From Flaviramulus sp. BrNp1-15 (GTDB taxonomy: Bacteria; Bacteroidota; Bacteroidia; Flavobacteriales; Flavobacteriaceae), in assembly GCF_022259695.1 (NCBI RefSeq), contig NZ_CP092099.1:790471-854470 (forward strand): 64,000 nt of DNA, in the 5' to 3' direction. Below the pieces are notes generated by a model. The model searched no databases. It was not told where the DNA came from and was given only the letters and a program-made list of their open reading frames with translations. The position numbers and the translations under genes are program-made. Shown here piece after piece: positions 41,505 through 50,809 of the stretch (position 1 is its first letter; every line of letters begins with the position of its first letter).

Positions 41505-42239
41505 TTAAAACCTAATGGCGAGTTTTCGCATCAACCTCAAAATTTCGGCATATAGCCAAACCAAAGTTACTAAAAGTCCCCAAGTTGCTAACCATTCCTT
41601 GTATTTTGGTGATCTGTTTTTGTGGCGTTCTATATAATCAAAATCCAGAAGTAATGATAAAGAAGCAAATATTGCTGCGGCAATATTAAAAATAATAGCA
41701 GGCCATGAGGTGCACCAAATAAACACTTTAATACCAAAAAAGCTTAAAATCCAAGAAATGATATAAATCACAAATATACTTGCAACGGCAGTAATAATTA
41801 CACTTCGTAGTTTTTTAGTCACTATAATTATTCTGGTTTGATAAAGTAAAAGCATTACAAAAAATGTAACCACAGTAATTCCTATTGCTTGGTATGGTAA
41901 ATTAGGGAAACGTGCATGTGCATAAATACTAATGCTACCTAGAAAAAAACCTTTGGCAATTGCGTAGAGTGGCACTAAAACATGTGCCCAATGTTGGCGA
42001 ACAGAAATTACAATACTAATAATAATAGCTGCAAGCATCCCACCCATTGAATACCATTTTATGTCTGCACCATCTCTATATAGTTTCCATACACCAAATG
42101 AGATAATGACCATTATAGCTATAGAAAGCATAGATTTTATAAAAATACCAGTAACACTCATGGTTTTAGCATTCGTTTTGCCACCGCCAAAAAAGTAACT
42201 TGTAAATGCTGGGTTAGAGGTTTTATTTAAAAAATTCAT
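41505..42239 (-). CDS. Bax inhibitor-1/YccA family membrane protein
   Basis: The 244-residue protein has seven hydrophobic segments. An N-terminal cytoplasmic GGGKTNAKTMS, and in the last third SLSLLLDFDYIERHKNRSPKYKEW, correspond to the conserved Asp-containing pore region of the TMBIM/YccA fold. The family affects Ca2+/H+ leak in eukaryotes and interacts with FtsH in bacteria. It lies 15 nt downstream of the glycosyltransferase gene and ends the three-gene operon. Confidence 0.85.
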   Translation of the reverse strand: MNFLNKTSNPAFTSYFFGGGKTNAKTMSVTGIFIKSMLSIAIMVIISFGVWKLYRDGADIKWYSMGGMLAAIIISIVISVRQHWAHVLVPLYAIAKGFFLGSISIYAHARFPNLPYQAIGITVVTFFVMLLLYQTRIIIVTKKLRSVIITAVASIFVIYIISWILSFFGIKVFIWCTSWPAIIFNIAAAIFASLSLLLDFDYIERHKNRSPKYKEWLATWGLLVTLVWLYAEILRLMRKLAIRF

Positions 42240-42254
42240 AGTTGTAAATTTAAT

Positions 42255-43394
42255 CTATTTTTTAAAATCTCTTCCTTTCCATTTGTAATTAGAAAAAGCA
42301 GAAATAAAAGCTACATAAACACTAAAAAAAGGATACACTAAAAAACCAAGAAAGTATCTGGTTAAAATGTCTTTTTGATTAAAAAAGTTTGCTGATTTAT
42401 AAATTAAAAAGAAGTCAATACTTAACTTAATAATTAATATGTAAAGCCAAATTTTATAGTTAAAAACATTTAAAACGGATAGTAATAAGCCTATAATTAT
42501 TAAGGCATTCATAAGTAAAACAATAAGTCCAGTAAGTTTACCAAACCAATTGTTATAAGCACTTGTTTTTGATGCCCAACGAATACGTTGAGATAGTAAA
42601 TGTTTCCAAGTTGGTTGAGAATTTGTTGTTACAATAGCTTGTTCACATTTTAAATAGACAAGCTGTTTTGGGTGTGATTTTAAGACCTTTTCTAGAAAAA
42701 AAATGTCGTCGCCACTTGCAATGTTGTTGTTTCCGTTAAAACCATTCAATTCGTTGAATAATGCTTTTTGGTAAGCAAAATTAGCACCGTTGCATAAAAA
42801 GGGTTTATTGATGCCAAAGCCGCCTATAGTAGCGCCTTGTAAACTTAAAATATCAAGTAATTGAAACTTGTGTAAAAAAAGCTTTTGTTTAATATAAGTA
42901 ACTGGAGCTACAATACATTTTGGTTTTGTTTTTTGTATAAATTCATCAAAACTATCGAGCCAGTACTTTGGTAAAATACAATCGGCATCTGTGGTAATAA
43001 TCCAATCATATTTAGCTTTTTTTATGGCAGTTGTTATAGCATCTTTTTTAGGTGAATTGGATTGTCTTTTACTTTTAATAATTAACATGTTACCTTGAGC
43101 GCAGTCTAATGGTCTTGAATTTATAAAATGCTTTAAAATTGTAACCGAATTATCTTCAGAATCATCATCAACATAAATAATTTCAAATAGGTGTTTCGGG
43201 TATTGTAATAACTTAATAGATTTCAATAAATCTGGTAAATTTTCAGCTTCATTTCTAAAAGGAATAATTATAGAAAATTTAGTTTTAGCCGGAATATTTT
43301 CTAAATAAAAAGATTTTACTTTATCAAAACCATAGACAAAACATCCTATTAAAAATAGATAAAGAAAAGTTACAATAATGCTAATTATTATCAT
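42255..43394 (-). CDS. Family 2 glycosyltransferase, membrane-bound
   Basis: The 379-residue enzyme has an N-terminal membrane helix (about 3-22), then the GT-A domain with FSIIIPFRNEAENLPDLL, the sugar-nucleotide Asp pair in YVDDDSEDN, and ITTDADC (DxD) near residue 136. The acceptor-side SGDDIFFLEKVL and the QxxRW motif LLSQRIRWASK are intact, indicating a processive-type or inverting transferase. Further membrane helices follow. It overlaps the flippase-like gene by 4 nt, so they are probably coupled. Confidence 0.87.
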   Translation of the reverse strand: MIIISIIVTFLYLFLIGCFVYGFDKVKSFYLENIPAKTKFSIIIPFRNEAENLPDLLKSIKLLQYPKHLFEIIYVDDDSEDNSVTILKHFINSRPLDCAQGNMLIIKSKRQSNSPKKDAITTAIKKAKYDWIITTDADCILPKYWLDSFDEFIQKTKPKCIVAPVTYIKQKLFLHKFQLLDILSLQGATIGGFGINKPFLCNGANFAYQKALFNELNGFNGNNNIASGDDIFFLEKVLKSHPKQLVYLKCEQAIVTTNSQPTWKHLLSQRIRWASKTSAYNNWFGKLTGLIVLLMNALIIIGLLLSVLNVFNYKIWLYILIIKLSIDFFLIYKSANFFNQKDILTRYFLGFLVYPFFSVYVAFISAFSNYKWKGRDFKK

Positions 43395-44365
43395 AACGTA
43401 TCATTGTTTTTAGGAAAATTAAAATTAAGTACATAGTAACTTCCAAAAAAGCTTGGTAGCACAAAGTTAAGTAGCCACATAATAATAATAATGCTCAAAA
43501 TAGTGAGCTCGTTTACCTGAATAAAAGAGAATAAATACACAGCAACACTGCCTTTAATAATGACATCAAAAACAAAAACCGATGGAATTATTGAAGCTAA
43601 TAAATACATAGAAGTTATCACTTTCATGGCATTAAAATAGGAGATATCAACATTAAAAATGCTTAATAAAAAATAAAATTGAAATGAAAAAAGAGCATAA
43701 CGTAATAATGATAACAAAAAACCTAATGCTAGTTTGTTTTTTGGATATTCAATAACAAATTGTTTTATCTTATTTAATGAAAATCCTTTTATGTTGAAGT
43801 TGCTTTTAGTTAATCCGAAGGCTGCTAAAATGAATATGGTTATGCCGATTAATAAAAACCTAGAAAGCTTATAATGGTTTATTTCAATATTATTTTCTAG
43901 TGCAAAAAAGCTAAATCCAATAACACCAAGTAAAACGGTAACACTCATTTGCAAAATATTACTCAACAAATTTATTAATACAATTCGCTTTCTGTAAATG
44001 GAGCTGTAGTAAATGGCTTTAGCCCCATATTCGCCAATTCTGTTTGGTGTAAATAATGATGCAGTTAATGCGCCTAAACTTTGTTCGAGAGCGTTTTTAA
44101 AACTAATTTTTTTAATAAAACTCACCAGTTTTTTCCATTTTAAAATTTCTAAAAACCAGTTACAAATGCTTAAAAAGACTAGCAAAATGACTGTTTTTAC
44201 CGAAAAAACATTCTTTTTTGTTAAAAAATCAACAAAAACAGAAAATTCAATTTCGTCATTATTTGCTAATTTTTGATAGATAAAATAAAAAGCACCAACT
44301 ACAATACTCAATTTAATGAGCACAAAAAAGAATTGCTTAGTTTTGTATGGCAACGAATACATCAT
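43391..44365 (-). CDS. Lysylphosphatidylglycerol synthase-type transmembrane (flippase-like) protein
   Basis: A 324-residue, roughly eight-helix membrane protein with the conserved pattern WKLVSFI followed by ALEQSLGALTASLFTPNRIGEYGAKAIYY near residues 81-109. The pattern is found in the UPF0104/MprF membrane domain, which flips or handles lipid-linked molecules. With the downstream glycosyltransferase it suggests cell-envelope glycan or lipid export. The start codon faces the divergent outer-membrane gene 30 bp away. Confidence 0.75.
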   Translation of the reverse strand: MMYSLPYKTKQFFFVLIKLSIVVGAFYFIYQKLANNDEIEFSVFVDFLTKKNVFSVKTVILLVFLSICNWFLEILKWKKLVSFIKKISFKNALEQSLGALTASLFTPNRIGEYGAKAIYYSSIYRKRIVLINLLSNILQMSVTVLLGVIGFSFFALENNIEINHYKLSRFLLIGITIFILAAFGLTKSNFNIKGFSLNKIKQFVIEYPKNKLALGFLLSLLRYALFSFQFYFLLSIFNVDISYFNAMKVITSMYLLASIIPSVFVFDVIIKGSVAVYLFSFIQVNELTILSIIIIMWLLNFVLPSFFGSYYVLNFNFPKNNDTL

Positions 44366-44395
44366 ATGAATTGCAAATTAAACCAATATTACGGT

Positions 44396-45043
44396 ATGTC
44401 TTCAATTTTTAAAATTTATAAGAAACTTTTTATAACGGTAATCTTTACTTCATATGGAGTTTTAAGTTTTTCACAAGGAGATACAAGTACGGTTAAAGCG
44501 CAATTTGCCTTGGGTTTAAATAATCCTTCAAGGGATGGTTTTGTTCAAGGTTTTGAAGGGCAAATTTATAATTTCCCAACAGTAAATTTAGGTGTTCAGT
44601 ATATGTTTACGCCAAAACTTGGTGCTAAATTAGATTATGGTTTTAGCAGAATTTCAAATCAAGAGTATGCTCAAGATTTTAAACTAAATTACTCTCGAAT
44701 AAATTTACAAGTGGTTTACAATGCTACATCTATTTTTAGCTTTTTACCACAGCGTATGGGGACTTTTATTCATGCAGGACCTGGTTTTTCTATTTTAAAA
44801 CCTTTAGGAAATTTTACTCAAAATGAAACGTCGTATCTCAATACAATGGGTGGAATAGAATTTCATTACGGTATTTCAGATAAACTTTCGTTGTATTTAG
44901 ACGCTTCTTATATTTTAGGATTTGAAGATGATTTTATTCCAATTTCTAATGGTTTTGGCTCGTTTAACGGAAACCTTTTAACCGTAACCATTGGCGCTTC
45001 AATATCGTTAAGTGGATGCTATTATTGTGAACAGAATGACTAA
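44396..45043 (+). CDS. Outer-membrane beta-barrel protein
   Basis: Starting at ATG 44396 gives about 215 residues, with a signal peptide (1-27, ending LSFSQ). The rest consists of alternating beta-strands such as [47 protein letters not shown]-type and [13 protein letters not shown] at the end. An 8-strand barrel of the outer-membrane family fits. A frame exists from 44273, but it would overlap the flippase gene and lacks a signal, so I reject it. The stop overlaps the ruvC start by 8 nt. Confidence 0.8.
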   Translation: MSSIFKIYKKLFITVIFTSYGVLSFSQGDTSTVKAQFALGLNNPSRDGFVQGFEGQIYNFPTVNLGVQYMFTPKLGAKLDYGFSRISNQEYAQDFKLNYSRINLQVVYNATSIFSFLPQRMGTFIHAGPGFSILKPLGNFTQNETSYLNTMGGIEFHYGISDKLSLYLDASYILGFEDDFIPISNGFGSFNGNLLTVTIGASISLSGCYYCEQND

Positions 45044-45590
45044 GGAAAGAATTATTTTAGGAATAGACCCAGGTACAACCATAATGGGTTTCGGACTCAT
45101 AAAAGTAGTTGGAAAAACCATGACATTTTTACAACTAAATGAGTTAGATCTTAAAAAGTACGACGACCATTATTTAAAACTCAAGCTTATTTTTGAACGT
45201 ACCATAGAACTTATTGACACTTATAATCCCGATGAAATTGCTATTGAAGCACCTTTTTTTGGTAAAAATGTGCAAAGTATGCTCAAGTTAGGAAGAGCGC
45301 AGGGTGTTGCTATGGCTGCAGGTTTAAGCAGAGAAATACCAATTACGGAATATCTGCCAAAAAAAATAAAAATGGCTATTACAGGTAACGGAAATGCTAG
45401 TAAAGAACAAGTGGCAAAAATGCTTCAAAGTTTATTGGGTCTTAAAACTTTACCAAAAAATTTGGATGCTACCGATGGTTTAGCCGCAGCAGTGTGTCAT
45501 TTTTATAATTCTGGAAAAGTTACGGTTGGTAAAAGCTATTCTGGTTGGGATGCTTTTGTGAAGCAGAATGGAGATAGAGTTAAAAAATAA
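45036..45590 (+). CDS. ruvC: Holliday junction endodeoxyribonuclease RuvC
   Basis: The start at ATG 45036 (MTKERII) gives about 184 residues. RuvC cuts Holliday junctions symmetrically. The acidic catalytic residues appear in [12 protein letters not shown] (D11), [12 protein letters not shown] (Glu), and near the end [15 protein letters not shown] (two Asp). The longer frame upstream would begin in the overlap with the membrane protein, so I prefer MTKERII. It overlaps the upstream gene by 8 nt and hemW by 1 nt. Confidence 0.95.
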   Translation: MTKERIILGIDPGTTIMGFGLIKVVGKTMTFLQLNELDLKKYDDHYLKLKLIFERTIELIDTYNPDEIAIEAPFFGKNVQSMLKLGRAQGVAMAAGLSREIPITEYLPKKIKMAITGNGNASKEQVAKMLQSLLGLKTLPKNLDATDGLAAAVCHFYNSGKVTVGKSYSGWDAFVKQNGDRVKK

Positions 45591-46723
45591 TGTCAGGCTT
45601 ATACATCCATATTCCATTTTGCAAGCAAGCTTGTTATTACTGTGACTTTCATTTTTCTACGTCTTTAAAAAAGAAAGATAAGCTCATTCAGGCTTTAGTA
45701 AAAGAATTGGAATTACGTAAAGAAGAACTAGGAGATGAAACTGTTGAAACCATTTATTTTGGTGGTGGCACACCAAGTTTGTTAACCAATCAAGAATTAG
45801 AATTACTTATAGATTCTGTTTACAAGTATTTTAAAGTTTCGGAAAATCCAGAAATCACACTCGAGGCAAATCCAGACGATTTATCTGAAAACCGAATAAT
45901 TGAATTATCTAAAAGCCCAATAAATCGTTTAAGCATTGGTGTTCAATCTTTTTTTCAACGCGATTTAAAGCTCATGAATCGAGCTCATAATGCCAAAGAA
46001 GCAAAAACTTGTTTGTCTGTCGCAACGCGTTACTTCGATAATATTTCAATCGATTTAATATACGGCATTCCAGATTTAACTCATGAAGAATGGATAGAAA
46101 ATATTGAAACCGCATTATCTTATAATATACCCCACATTTCAAGTTATGCTTTAACTGTTGAACCTAAAACAGCTTTAGAAAACTTTATTAAAAAAGGGGT
46201 TGTGAAGAATGTTGATGATGCATTAGCACAAGAGCAATTTCATATTTTAATAGACAAGTTAGAAGCTGAAGGTTTTGTGCATTATGAGCTGTCAAACTTT
46301 GGGAAACCTGACTATTTTAGCAAAAATAATTCGGCATATTGGTTAGGAAAACCATATTTGGGCATTGGTCCTTCGGCACATTCTTTTAACGGAAAAGACC
46401 GTGGTTGGAATGTTAGAAATAACTCAAAATACATAAAATCTATTCAACAAAATATATTGCCAATTGAAACAGAAACCCTTTCTGTAACCGATAAATATAA
46501 CGAATATGTTATGACTGGTTTACGAACTATTTGGGGAGTTTCCATAGAAAAAGTTGAAACAGATTTTGGCAAAAACTATAAAAAACACCTTTTAAAACAA
46601 TCTGAAAAGTATATAAATCAACATTTATTGTATATTGATGATGCTAAACTATTAACAACAAAAAAAGGCAAATTTTTAAGCGATGGTATCGCTTCAGATT
46701 TATTTAAAATTAATTTATCTTGA
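45590..46723 (+). CDS. hemW: Radical SAM heme chaperone HemW
   Basis: The 377-residue coproporphyrinogen-oxidase-like enzyme binds a 4Fe-4S cluster through C11, C15 and C18 in FCKQACYYCDF. The motif TIYFGGGTPS (SAM binding) and the HemW-type tail (MTGLRTIWGV) are present. HemW carries heme to respiratory targets rather than acting in heme synthesis. The start abuts the ruvC stop. Confidence 0.92.
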   Translation: MSGLYIHIPFCKQACYYCDFHFSTSLKKKDKLIQALVKELELRKEELGDETVETIYFGGGTPSLLTNQELELLIDSVYKYFKVSENPEITLEANPDDLSENRIIELSKSPINRLSIGVQSFFQRDLKLMNRAHNAKEAKTCLSVATRYFDNISIDLIYGIPDLTHEEWIENIETALSYNIPHISSYALTVEPKTALENFIKKGVVKNVDDALAQEQFHILIDKLEAEGFVHYELSNFGKPDYFSKNNSAYWLGKPYLGIGPSAHSFNGKDRGWNVRNNSKYIKSIQQNILPIETETLSVTDKYNEYVMTGLRTIWGVSIEKVETDFGKNYKKHLLKQSEKYINQHLLYIDDAKLLTTKKGKFLSDGIASDLFKINLS

Positions 46724-47469
46724 TTACAACAATTCAATACAAATCCAGAAAACTTCAAATAGATTTAACGCAACCCATAGATATTTCTATACCATTAAGG
46801 GCATCAAAAAGTAATGTGAATGCATGGTATGTAGATGCTCCAAAAATTGAACCCGTAAAAGATGGCGAATGGATTGCTACGGTAAAAGATGGTGCTTGCA
46901 TAAATTTTAATAATATTTATTTTAACCCACATGCTCATGGAACGCATACAGAATGTGTTGGTCACATAACACAAGAAGTACATTCTATAAACAAAAATTT
47001 AAAACAATTTTTCTTTTTGGCAGAGGTGATTACAGTGGCGCCAGAAAGTTTAGATGGCGATTCTGTTATATCTAAAAAGCAATTGCAATTTGCTATAGGC
47101 AATAAAAAAAGAGAAGCGATTGTTATTAGAACAATACCTAACACAACGGAGAAATTGTCTAAACAATATTCTAATACAAACCCACCTTATTTATTAAAAG
47201 ATGCTGCCGTTTATTTACGAGAAAAAGGGGTAAAACATTTGTTAATAGATTTACCGAGTGTTGATAAAGAGAAAGATGAATGCCAACTTTTAGCTCATAA
47301 TGCATTTTGGAATACGAAAGGTAAATTAAGGTTGGATGCTACAATTACGGAGTTTATTTTTGTACCCAATAAGGTAGAAGATGGGGCTTATTTTTTAAAC
47401 CTTCAAATAGCACCTTTTGAAAATGATGCTACACCAAGCAAACCAATTTTATATAAAATATTAGATTAA
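46720..47469 (+). CDS. Cyclase-family metal-dependent hydrolase
   Basis: The 249-residue protein starts at TTG 46720, overlapping hemW by 4 nt. It has the cyclase/kynurenine-formamidase metal signature NPHAHGTHTECVGH (near residue 72) and a Glu-containing C-terminal LDATITEFIF. Enzymes of this group hydrolyse amide or lactam bonds with Zn or Mn. It could be a formamidase, but the tryptophan-degradation genes are not nearby, so the substrate remains open. Confidence 0.8.
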   Translation: MITTIQYKSRKLQIDLTQPIDISIPLRASKSNVNAWYVDAPKIEPVKDGEWIATVKDGACINFNNIYFNPHAHGTHTECVGHITQEVHSINKNLKQFFFLAEVITVAPESLDGDSVISKKQLQFAIGNKKREAIVIRTIPNTTEKLSKQYSNTNPPYLLKDAAVYLREKGVKHLLIDLPSVDKEKDECQLLAHNAFWNTKGKLRLDATITEFIFVPNKVEDGAYFLNLQIAPFENDATPSKPILYKILD

Positions 47470-48081
47470 ATGGAAGCTTTTTTAGGAATTATAATTGGGG
47501 TTTTAGTAACGTTAGGAATTGTTACTTACGTAAAGTCTTTAAAAAAGAAAAGCTTAGTAAATGCACAATCTGTTCTACTATTAGATAAGATTAAAAAAGT
47601 GTGTAAGTTTATTACTGTTGAAGGTGATTTTGCTGAAATTTATCATTATGAAGATGTAAAAGAACGCTTTTTAAAAATGATAACCAGTAAGAAAAAAGCC
47701 TTAGTAGTTATAAATGCTAAAGCTCATGTAGGTTATGATTTGTCTAAAATTATATTGAAAGCAGACAATACTAATAAAAAGATTTTATTGGAACATTTTC
47801 CTCAACCTGAAGTATTATCTATAGAAACTAACTTAAATTATTATGATAAAAGCGAAGGATACTTTAATAAGTTTGAAGCTACAGATTTAACAGGTTTACA
47901 TAACGAAGCTAAATCGCATATTCAAGACAAAATACCAGAAAGCGGTCTTATTCAAATTGCTCAAAAGGAAGCTTTAGAAACCATTTTGCTTATTGAAACT
48001 ATTGTTGAAACTATTGGTTGGAAGCTGGATTATTCGGCTTTAAAAATTGAAGACAATAATCAAAAGTTAATTAAGAAATGA
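47470..48081 (+). CDS. DUF4230 protein with N-terminal membrane anchor
   Basis: The 203-residue protein has one membrane helix (2-21) followed by a soluble domain. LVVINAKAHVGYDLSKI and LEHFPQPEVLSIETNLNYYDKSEGYFNKF fit the DUF4230 family of Bacteroidota and Firmicutes. The function is unknown. It begins directly after the cyclase stop, and its end overlaps the next start by 4 nt. Confidence 0.82.
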   Translation: MEAFLGIIIGVLVTLGIVTYVKSLKKKSLVNAQSVLLLDKIKKVCKFITVEGDFAEIYHYEDVKERFLKMITSKKKALVVINAKAHVGYDLSKIILKADNTNKKILLEHFPQPEVLSIETNLNYYDKSEGYFNKFEATDLTGLHNEAKSHIQDKIPESGLIQIAQKEALETILLIETIVETIGWKLDYSALKIEDNNQKLIKK

Positions 48082-48479
48082 TAGAAATATCAACGGATAA
48101 AAAACGACTTCAAATTACAGTTATTCATAAGTTTTTAACCGAAAGCTATTGGGCAAAAGGAAGAAAAATTGAAGAAGTAAAAAAGTCCATTAATAATTGT
48201 TTGTGTTTTGGTGTTTATGTAAATGAAAATCAAATAGGTTTTGCTAGAATAGCCACCGATTATACTGTTTTTGCTTACTTAATGGATGTGTTTATTTTAC
48301 CAGAATACAGAGGTAAAGGTTATTCAAAACAATTAATAAAAGCTATTAACGAAGAACCAAAATTACAATCCTGTAAAGTTTGGATGCTTAAAACAGCCGA
48401 TGCTCATGGACTTTACAAACAATTTGGTTATACAGAATTAAAGCATCCTGAGAAAGTAATGGAACGTATTTTAAAATGA
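48078..48479 (+). CDS. GNAT-family N-acetyltransferase
   Basis: The 133-residue acyl-CoA transferase contains the central GNAT elements: GFARIATDY, then LMDVFILPEYRGKGYSKQLI (the Q/RxxGxG/A acetyl-CoA loop). GLYKQFGYTEL follows at the end. The substrate is unknown. It overlaps both neighbours by 4 nt. Confidence 0.88.
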   Translation: MIEISTDKKRLQITVIHKFLTESYWAKGRKIEEVKKSINNCLCFGVYVNENQIGFARIATDYTVFAYLMDVFILPEYRGKGYSKQLIKAINEEPKLQSCKVWMLKTADAHGLYKQFGYTELKHPEKVMERILK

Positions 48480-48844
48480 ATATAGAGCAATACAGACAAT
48501 ATTGTTTAAGCAAAAAAGAAGTGACCGAGCATTTTCCTTTTGATGATGATACTCTAGTTTTTAAAGTTTTAGGAAAAATGTTTGCCTTAGCTTCATTAAA
48601 AGAGTGGGAGTCAGGTGAAGGTTTTATAAATCTAAAATGTGATCCAGATTATGCTTTAGAACTCAGAGAAAATTACACTTCTATAAAACCTGGTTATCAT
48701 ATGAACAAAAAACTCTGGAACAGTGTTTATATTCATCATGGTGAACTATCTGCAAAACTTATCAAAGACTTAATAAATCATTCTTATGATATGGTTATTA
48801 AAAGTATGTCCAAAAAAATGCAAGTTAAATTAAGTGAGCAATAA
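48476..48844 (+). CDS. MmcQ/YjbR-family protein
   Basis: The 122-residue protein has the CyaY-like/MmcQ-YjbR fold. FPFDDDTLVFKVLGKMFAL and GYHMNKKLWNSVYIHHGELS are the two recurrent family motifs. YjbR was described as DNA-binding in Escherichia coli; here the role is unknown. It is the last gene of the overlapping ruvC operon. Confidence 0.88.
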   Translation: MNIEQYRQYCLSKKEVTEHFPFDDDTLVFKVLGKMFALASLKEWESGEGFINLKCDPDYALELRENYTSIKPGYHMNKKLWNSVYIHHGELSAKLIKDLINHSYDMVIKSMSKKMQVKLSEQ

Positions 48845-48878
48845 AAATATCTTATGTTATAGCAACTACTTTTTTTTG

Positions 48879-48886
48879 TACATTTG
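48879..48886 (+). promoter_or_regulatory. -7 promoter box for the duplicated-domain secreted protein
   Basis: TACATTTG, 108 nt before the ATG at 48995, with TTA instead of TTG at the right distance (19-nt spacer). The leader contains ATCCCTTA at 48901, a word also seen after other candidate promoters here. Confidence 0.45.
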
Positions 48887-48994
48887 ACTATCATCTCTCA
48901 ATCCCTTAGATATTTATTAGCATAATCAAACAGCCCTTAAATCTTAAAGTTGTATTTAATATTAACCATTATAAACTTTAATTTTTAACAGATT

Positions 48995-49822
48995 ATGAAA
49001 ACAACCAACCGATTATTTACAGCAATAATGGCTACGCTTTTATTGCTTAACACTACAGCTATTTTAGCTCAAGATGAAGCTTCACAAGGGCCAGAGTATG
49101 TAACCATGACCACAATGCATTGGAATATGGAAATGAAAGATTTTAAAATGGACGAATGGAAAGCCATAGAAAAAGAGTTCTTGGATAAAGTAACTAAAAA
49201 CAATGAACATATTATGGCTGCTGGTTTTTATCTTCATAACATGACTCCAGACAATTCAGAGTTAATTTATGTGCAAGCATTTAAAAACTGGAATGCTATT
49301 GACTTAGCTTCAAAAAGAAATAATGAATTGTCTAAAGAAGCATGGCCAGAAGAAGCAGATAGAAAAGCCTTTTTTAAAAAACAAAATGCATATTATTCAC
49401 CAATGCATTCAGATGAAATTTATGCAACAATACCTAGTGCAAAAAGTTTAGCCGAAGTAAAAGAAGGAATGATTGTTTATTTAAGAACAAGTCATTTTGC
49501 TTTTCCAGAAGACGGCTCAAATGAAGAATTTATGGAAACATTTAAGGAATATACAGAAAACGTAACCCATAAAAACGAATATATAAAAGCATATTATCCT
49601 ATGAATCATGCTTACGGATCAGATAAAACTCAATTTGTTGAAGCTTATTTTTTAGATTCATTAGCAGATATGGAAAAAATGTTTGATAAAGATGATGAGC
49701 TATTTAATGAGCATTGGAAAGATGAAGAAGCTAAAAAAGAAATGAATGAAATAGGAGACAAATATTTTACGGGCTTACATGGTGATGCTGTTTATAGTGT
49801 GGTTCCCGAACTTAGAAAGTAA
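48995..49822 (+). CDS. Secreted protein with two related alpha/beta repeats
   Basis: The 275-residue protein has a signal peptide (1-25, ending ILAQ). The mature part consists of two similar halves. Residues about 34-145 have SELIYVQAFKNWNAIDLASKRNNEL and end SDEIYATIP. Residues about 155-270 have TQFVEAYFLDSLADMEKMFDKDDELF and end GDAVYSVVP. The shared order (strand, long helix with aromatic residues, strand, helix) suggests a dimeric ferredoxin-like (antibiotic-biosynthesis-monooxygenase-like) duplication. I cannot name a function. Confidence 0.7.
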   Translation: MKTTNRLFTAIMATLLLLNTTAILAQDEASQGPEYVTMTTMHWNMEMKDFKMDEWKAIEKEFLDKVTKNNEHIMAAGFYLHNMTPDNSELIYVQAFKNWNAIDLASKRNNELSKEAWPEEADRKAFFKKQNAYYSPMHSDEIYATIPSAKSLAEVKEGMIVYLRTSHFAFPEDGSNEEFMETFKEYTENVTHKNEYIKAYYPMNHAYGSDKTQFVEAYFLDSLADMEKMFDKDDELFNEHWKDEEAKKEMNEIGDKYFTGLHGDAVYSVVPELRK

Positions 49823-49847
49823 AATACTCAATAAACTTTAGATTAAT

Positions 49848-49875
49848 AAAAAGGATGCAATTGAGCATCCTTTTT
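49848..49875 (+). terminator. Terminator after the duplicated-domain protein gene
   Basis: An 11-bp perfect stem (AAAAAGGATGC / GCATCCTTTTT) with a 6-nt loop, 25 nt after the stop codon. Confidence 0.9.
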
Positions 49876-49936
49876 AATTTTCATTTAATTATAAGTTTAA
49901 TTTAAAACGTAATATTGCAAAACTAAAATCTATTTC

Positions 49937-50515
49937 ATGAGTGTTCTACAAACCTTAAAAGACCGAAGCAAAAATACTTGCGAACTTTGTAAATCTACAG
50001 AAGCTTTAAGTCAATATACCATTCCACCATCATTAAATGAAAATGTTGCTAACGATGTTTTAGTATGTAAAACCTGTTTAGATCAAATAGAAGGTCATGT
50101 AAATATGGATGCAAACCATTGGCGTTGTTTAAACGATAGTATGTGGAGTGAGCATGTTGCGGTTCAAATAATGGCTTGGAGACTGTTACAAAGACTTCGT
50201 AATGAAGGTTGGCCAAAAGATTTGTTAGATATGATGTATTTAGATGATGAAGCATTAGCATTAGCAAGAGCTACTGGAGAGCATGAAGACGCGGCTAATA
50301 AAATAATTCATAGGGATGTAAATGGTGTTATTTTAGAAGCTGGAGATAATGTTGTACTTATTAAAGATTTAAAAGTAAAAGGTTCTAGTATGGTAGCTAA
50401 ACAAGGTACAGCAGTAAGAAATATTCGTTTAGATCATGAAAATGATAAGTATATTGAAGGTAAAGTAGGAGCGCAGCAAATTGTTATTATTACAGATTTT
50501 GTTAAAAAAACTTAA
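49937..50515 (+). CDS. PhnA-domain zinc-ribbon protein
   Basis: The 192-residue protein begins with a zinc ribbon (NTCELCKSTEAL and LVCKTCLDQIEG, four Cys). It ends with the PhnA/YjdM domain (about 118-190), including HRDVNGVILEAGDNVVLIKDLKVKGSS and KQGTAVRNI. The E. coli homologue lies by the phosphonate genes, but there is no evidence here for phosphonate metabolism. The function is unknown. Convergent with the small membrane protein gene, overlapping it by 4 nt. Confidence 0.9.
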   Translation: MSVLQTLKDRSKNTCELCKSTEALSQYTIPPSLNENVANDVLVCKTCLDQIEGHVNMDANHWRCLNDSMWSEHVAVQIMAWRLLQRLRNEGWPKDLLDMMYLDDEALALARATGEHEDAANKIIHRDVNGVILEAGDNVVLIKDLKVKGSSMVAKQGTAVRNIRLDHENDKYIEGKVGAQQIVIITDFVKKT

Positions 50516-50652
50516 TCTGAATCTTTCTTTTTAAAAAGTCCAAAACCTAAGGGAAACATAAATACCAAAAACAAATACTTACCAGTTACCAATCCAAAAA
50601 TGGTGATGGCTGCTAAAATTATCATGAGTATAACTTTGTGATTGTATTTCAT
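50512..50652 (-). CDS. Small membrane protein (46 residues)
   Basis: From ATG 50652 the product is 46 residues: MKYNHKVIL, a helix region ILAAITIFGLVTGKYLF, a second hydrophobic stretch LVFMFPLGFGLF, and a charged KKKDSD end. The two-helix layout with a central GKYL and a Lys-rich tail is typical of small conserved flavobacterial membrane proteins. A longer frame from 50730 adds a poorly hydrophobic leader that looks like non-coding sequence. It overlaps the PhnA gene end by 4 nt. Confidence 0.55.
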   Translation of the reverse strand: MKYNHKVILMIILAAITIFGLVTGKYLFLVFMFPLGFGLFKKKDSD

Positions 50653-50809
50653 ATAGCAAACATAATTGAGTAATTTCAATGATGAAAGATGTTTGTCTAA
50701 ACTGCGGATGTAGTTTTGAGAAATAACCAATTCGTCAAGAACATTTATTAGATAAGCATCCGGTTTTTACAAAGGTTGTCTATAAACCTGTTGTTAAATA
50801 GTTGATTTT

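Noticed and set aside
44273-44395. Longer start for the outer-membrane protein
   Set aside because: It would overlap the divergent flippase gene by about 90 bp and lacks a signal peptide at the start; the ATG at 44396 gives one.
49937-50515. Phosphonate metabolism based on PhnA
   Set aside because: No other phn genes are present, and PhnA-domain proteins are widespread without that pathway.
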